Shown in pieces: positions 63,563-64,000 of a DNA stretch of 64,000 nucleotides (its first letter is position 1; every line of letters begins with the position of its first letter). A model generated the notes under the pieces. It was not told the DNA's origin. It ran no database searches and worked only from the letters and a program-made list of their open reading frames with translations. Source of the stretch: Lewinella sp039816955 (GTDB lineage Bacteria > Bacteroidota > Bacteroidia > Chitinophagales > Saprospiraceae); the NCBI GenBank assembly GCA_039816955.1, contig JBCBWU010000009.1, positions 1 to 64,000 of the forward strand. The letters run 5' to 3'. The translations under genes and the position numbers were made by a program.

Positions 63563-64000
63563 TTAAAGCACAGCGAAGTTTGAATGAAACCATTCCCCTT
63601 GTACCAGGACGATGGCCGTATACACACCGGCGGGGAGGTCCTGGTTATTGAATGGGAAGGCATAATAGTCTTGTCCCTCAGCGCTTTCAAAAGAGATCAG
63701 TTCTCCATTTTCGCTAAAAATCCACAGGTCAGCTGGCTGTACCGAGTTAAGATACAGTCGAACCTGGAAGTCGCCACGGTTAGGGTTGGGGAACAGCTCA
63801 AAAGAGCGGATGAGGGTAAAGAATTGTTCTGGTATATCCTGGCTTAAGCTATCGCGAGAACCGTAAATACGGATGTCCTTTTCGAGGTAGGCCGTGCATT
63901 CGCCCAAATCGGCAGACATGCCCACGGTGTAGGTGCCGGGTTCGTCAAAGAGCAAAATTTGTTGCGTTGGTAAAGTAGCAACGGACTCGGCCTCATTGGC
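63563..64000 (-). CDS. C-terminal part of a T9SS-secreted protein (cut by window edge)
   Basis: The frame is open to the right edge, so only the last ~145 residues are visible. They contain the end of a PKD-like or similar beta domain (FDEPGTYTVGMSADLGECTA) and a complete T9SS type A sorting domain (FELFPNPNRGDFQVRLYLNS, DLPAGVYTAIVLVQG). The protein is therefore exported through the type IX system and cell-surface attached or released. Its stop is 8 bp from the start of the giant toxin gene, so it is the upstream member of the operon. What precedes it cannot be seen. Confidence 0.85.
   Translation of the reverse strand, partial: ANEAESVATLPTQQILLFDEPGTYTVGMSADLGECTAYLEKDIRIYGSRDSLSQDIPEQFFTLIRSFELFPNPNRGDFQVRLYLNSVQPADLWIFSENGELISFESAEGQDYYAFPFNNQDLPAGVYTAIVLVQGEWFHSNFAVL

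Overview
The window looks like chromosomal DNA of a marine or soil Bacteroidota, most likely of the Saprospiria (Lewinella/Haliscomenobacter type). Several secreted proteins end in a type IX secretion (T9SS) type A sorting domain with the F/LYPNP motif. Regulators are of the LytTR kind, with a beta-propeller sensor kinase. Lipoproteins and RHS proteins have Bacteroidota style, DUF3857-transglutaminase and PNGase F-like proteins occur, and Shine-Dalgarno sequences are weak or absent. No rRNA, tRNA or CRISPR array was seen.

1-14.4 kb, mostly housekeeping and secreted proteins: the 3' part of a TPR/DUF3857/transglutaminase protein, a di-heme cytochrome c lipoprotein, a YegP-like protein, a patatin remnant, a LytTR response regulator, rbfA convergent with a queA-SDR pair, a GAF-LuxR regulator split by one in-frame TAG, and a large PNGase F-like T9SS protein with a LamG insert. 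The gaps hold REP-like multi-hairpin elements.

14.5-21.3 kb, an accessory stretch rich in remnants: an NTF2-like lipoprotein, an LRR-TIR scar, a small outer-membrane barrel, a retropepsin-like protein without its aspartates, an AT-rich DUF2262-like gene with cassette-like inverted boundaries, an IS3 orfA remnant, a hydrolase tail, and an intact TIR-NUC1 (Toll/interleukin-1 receptor plus DNA/RNA nonspecific endonuclease) fusion. The fusion is a candidate single-gene abortive-infection effector.

21.4-40.4 kb, secreted proteins on the + strand: a CE1/LpqC-type esterase, an erythromycin-esterase-like protein, a 2029-residue repeat protein with a VWA domain, a 2409-residue RHS protein with a variable C-terminal domain, and a zincin lipoprotein.

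40.9-46.8 kb, - strand: two lipoproteins, an ankyrin protein, and a two-component pair (beta-propeller LytS-type kinase plus LytTR regulator) with a tandem repeat at the regulator's stop codon.

47.4-64.0 kb, a tightly packed - strand operon that reads as a polymorphic-toxin locus. From upstream to downstream it holds a T9SS-tailed protein (cut by the window edge), a ~3100-residue FnIII / zincin / pre-toxin / Hint / C-terminal toxin protein, a small putative immunity protein 9 bp behind it, and three exported proteins of unknown role (247, 1164 and 688 aa). The toxin has no T9SS tail of its own, so the neighbours are candidates for carriage or surface assembly. This operon and the TIR-NUC1 gene are the most interesting content. 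All functional statements are from reading the sequence; no database search was run.
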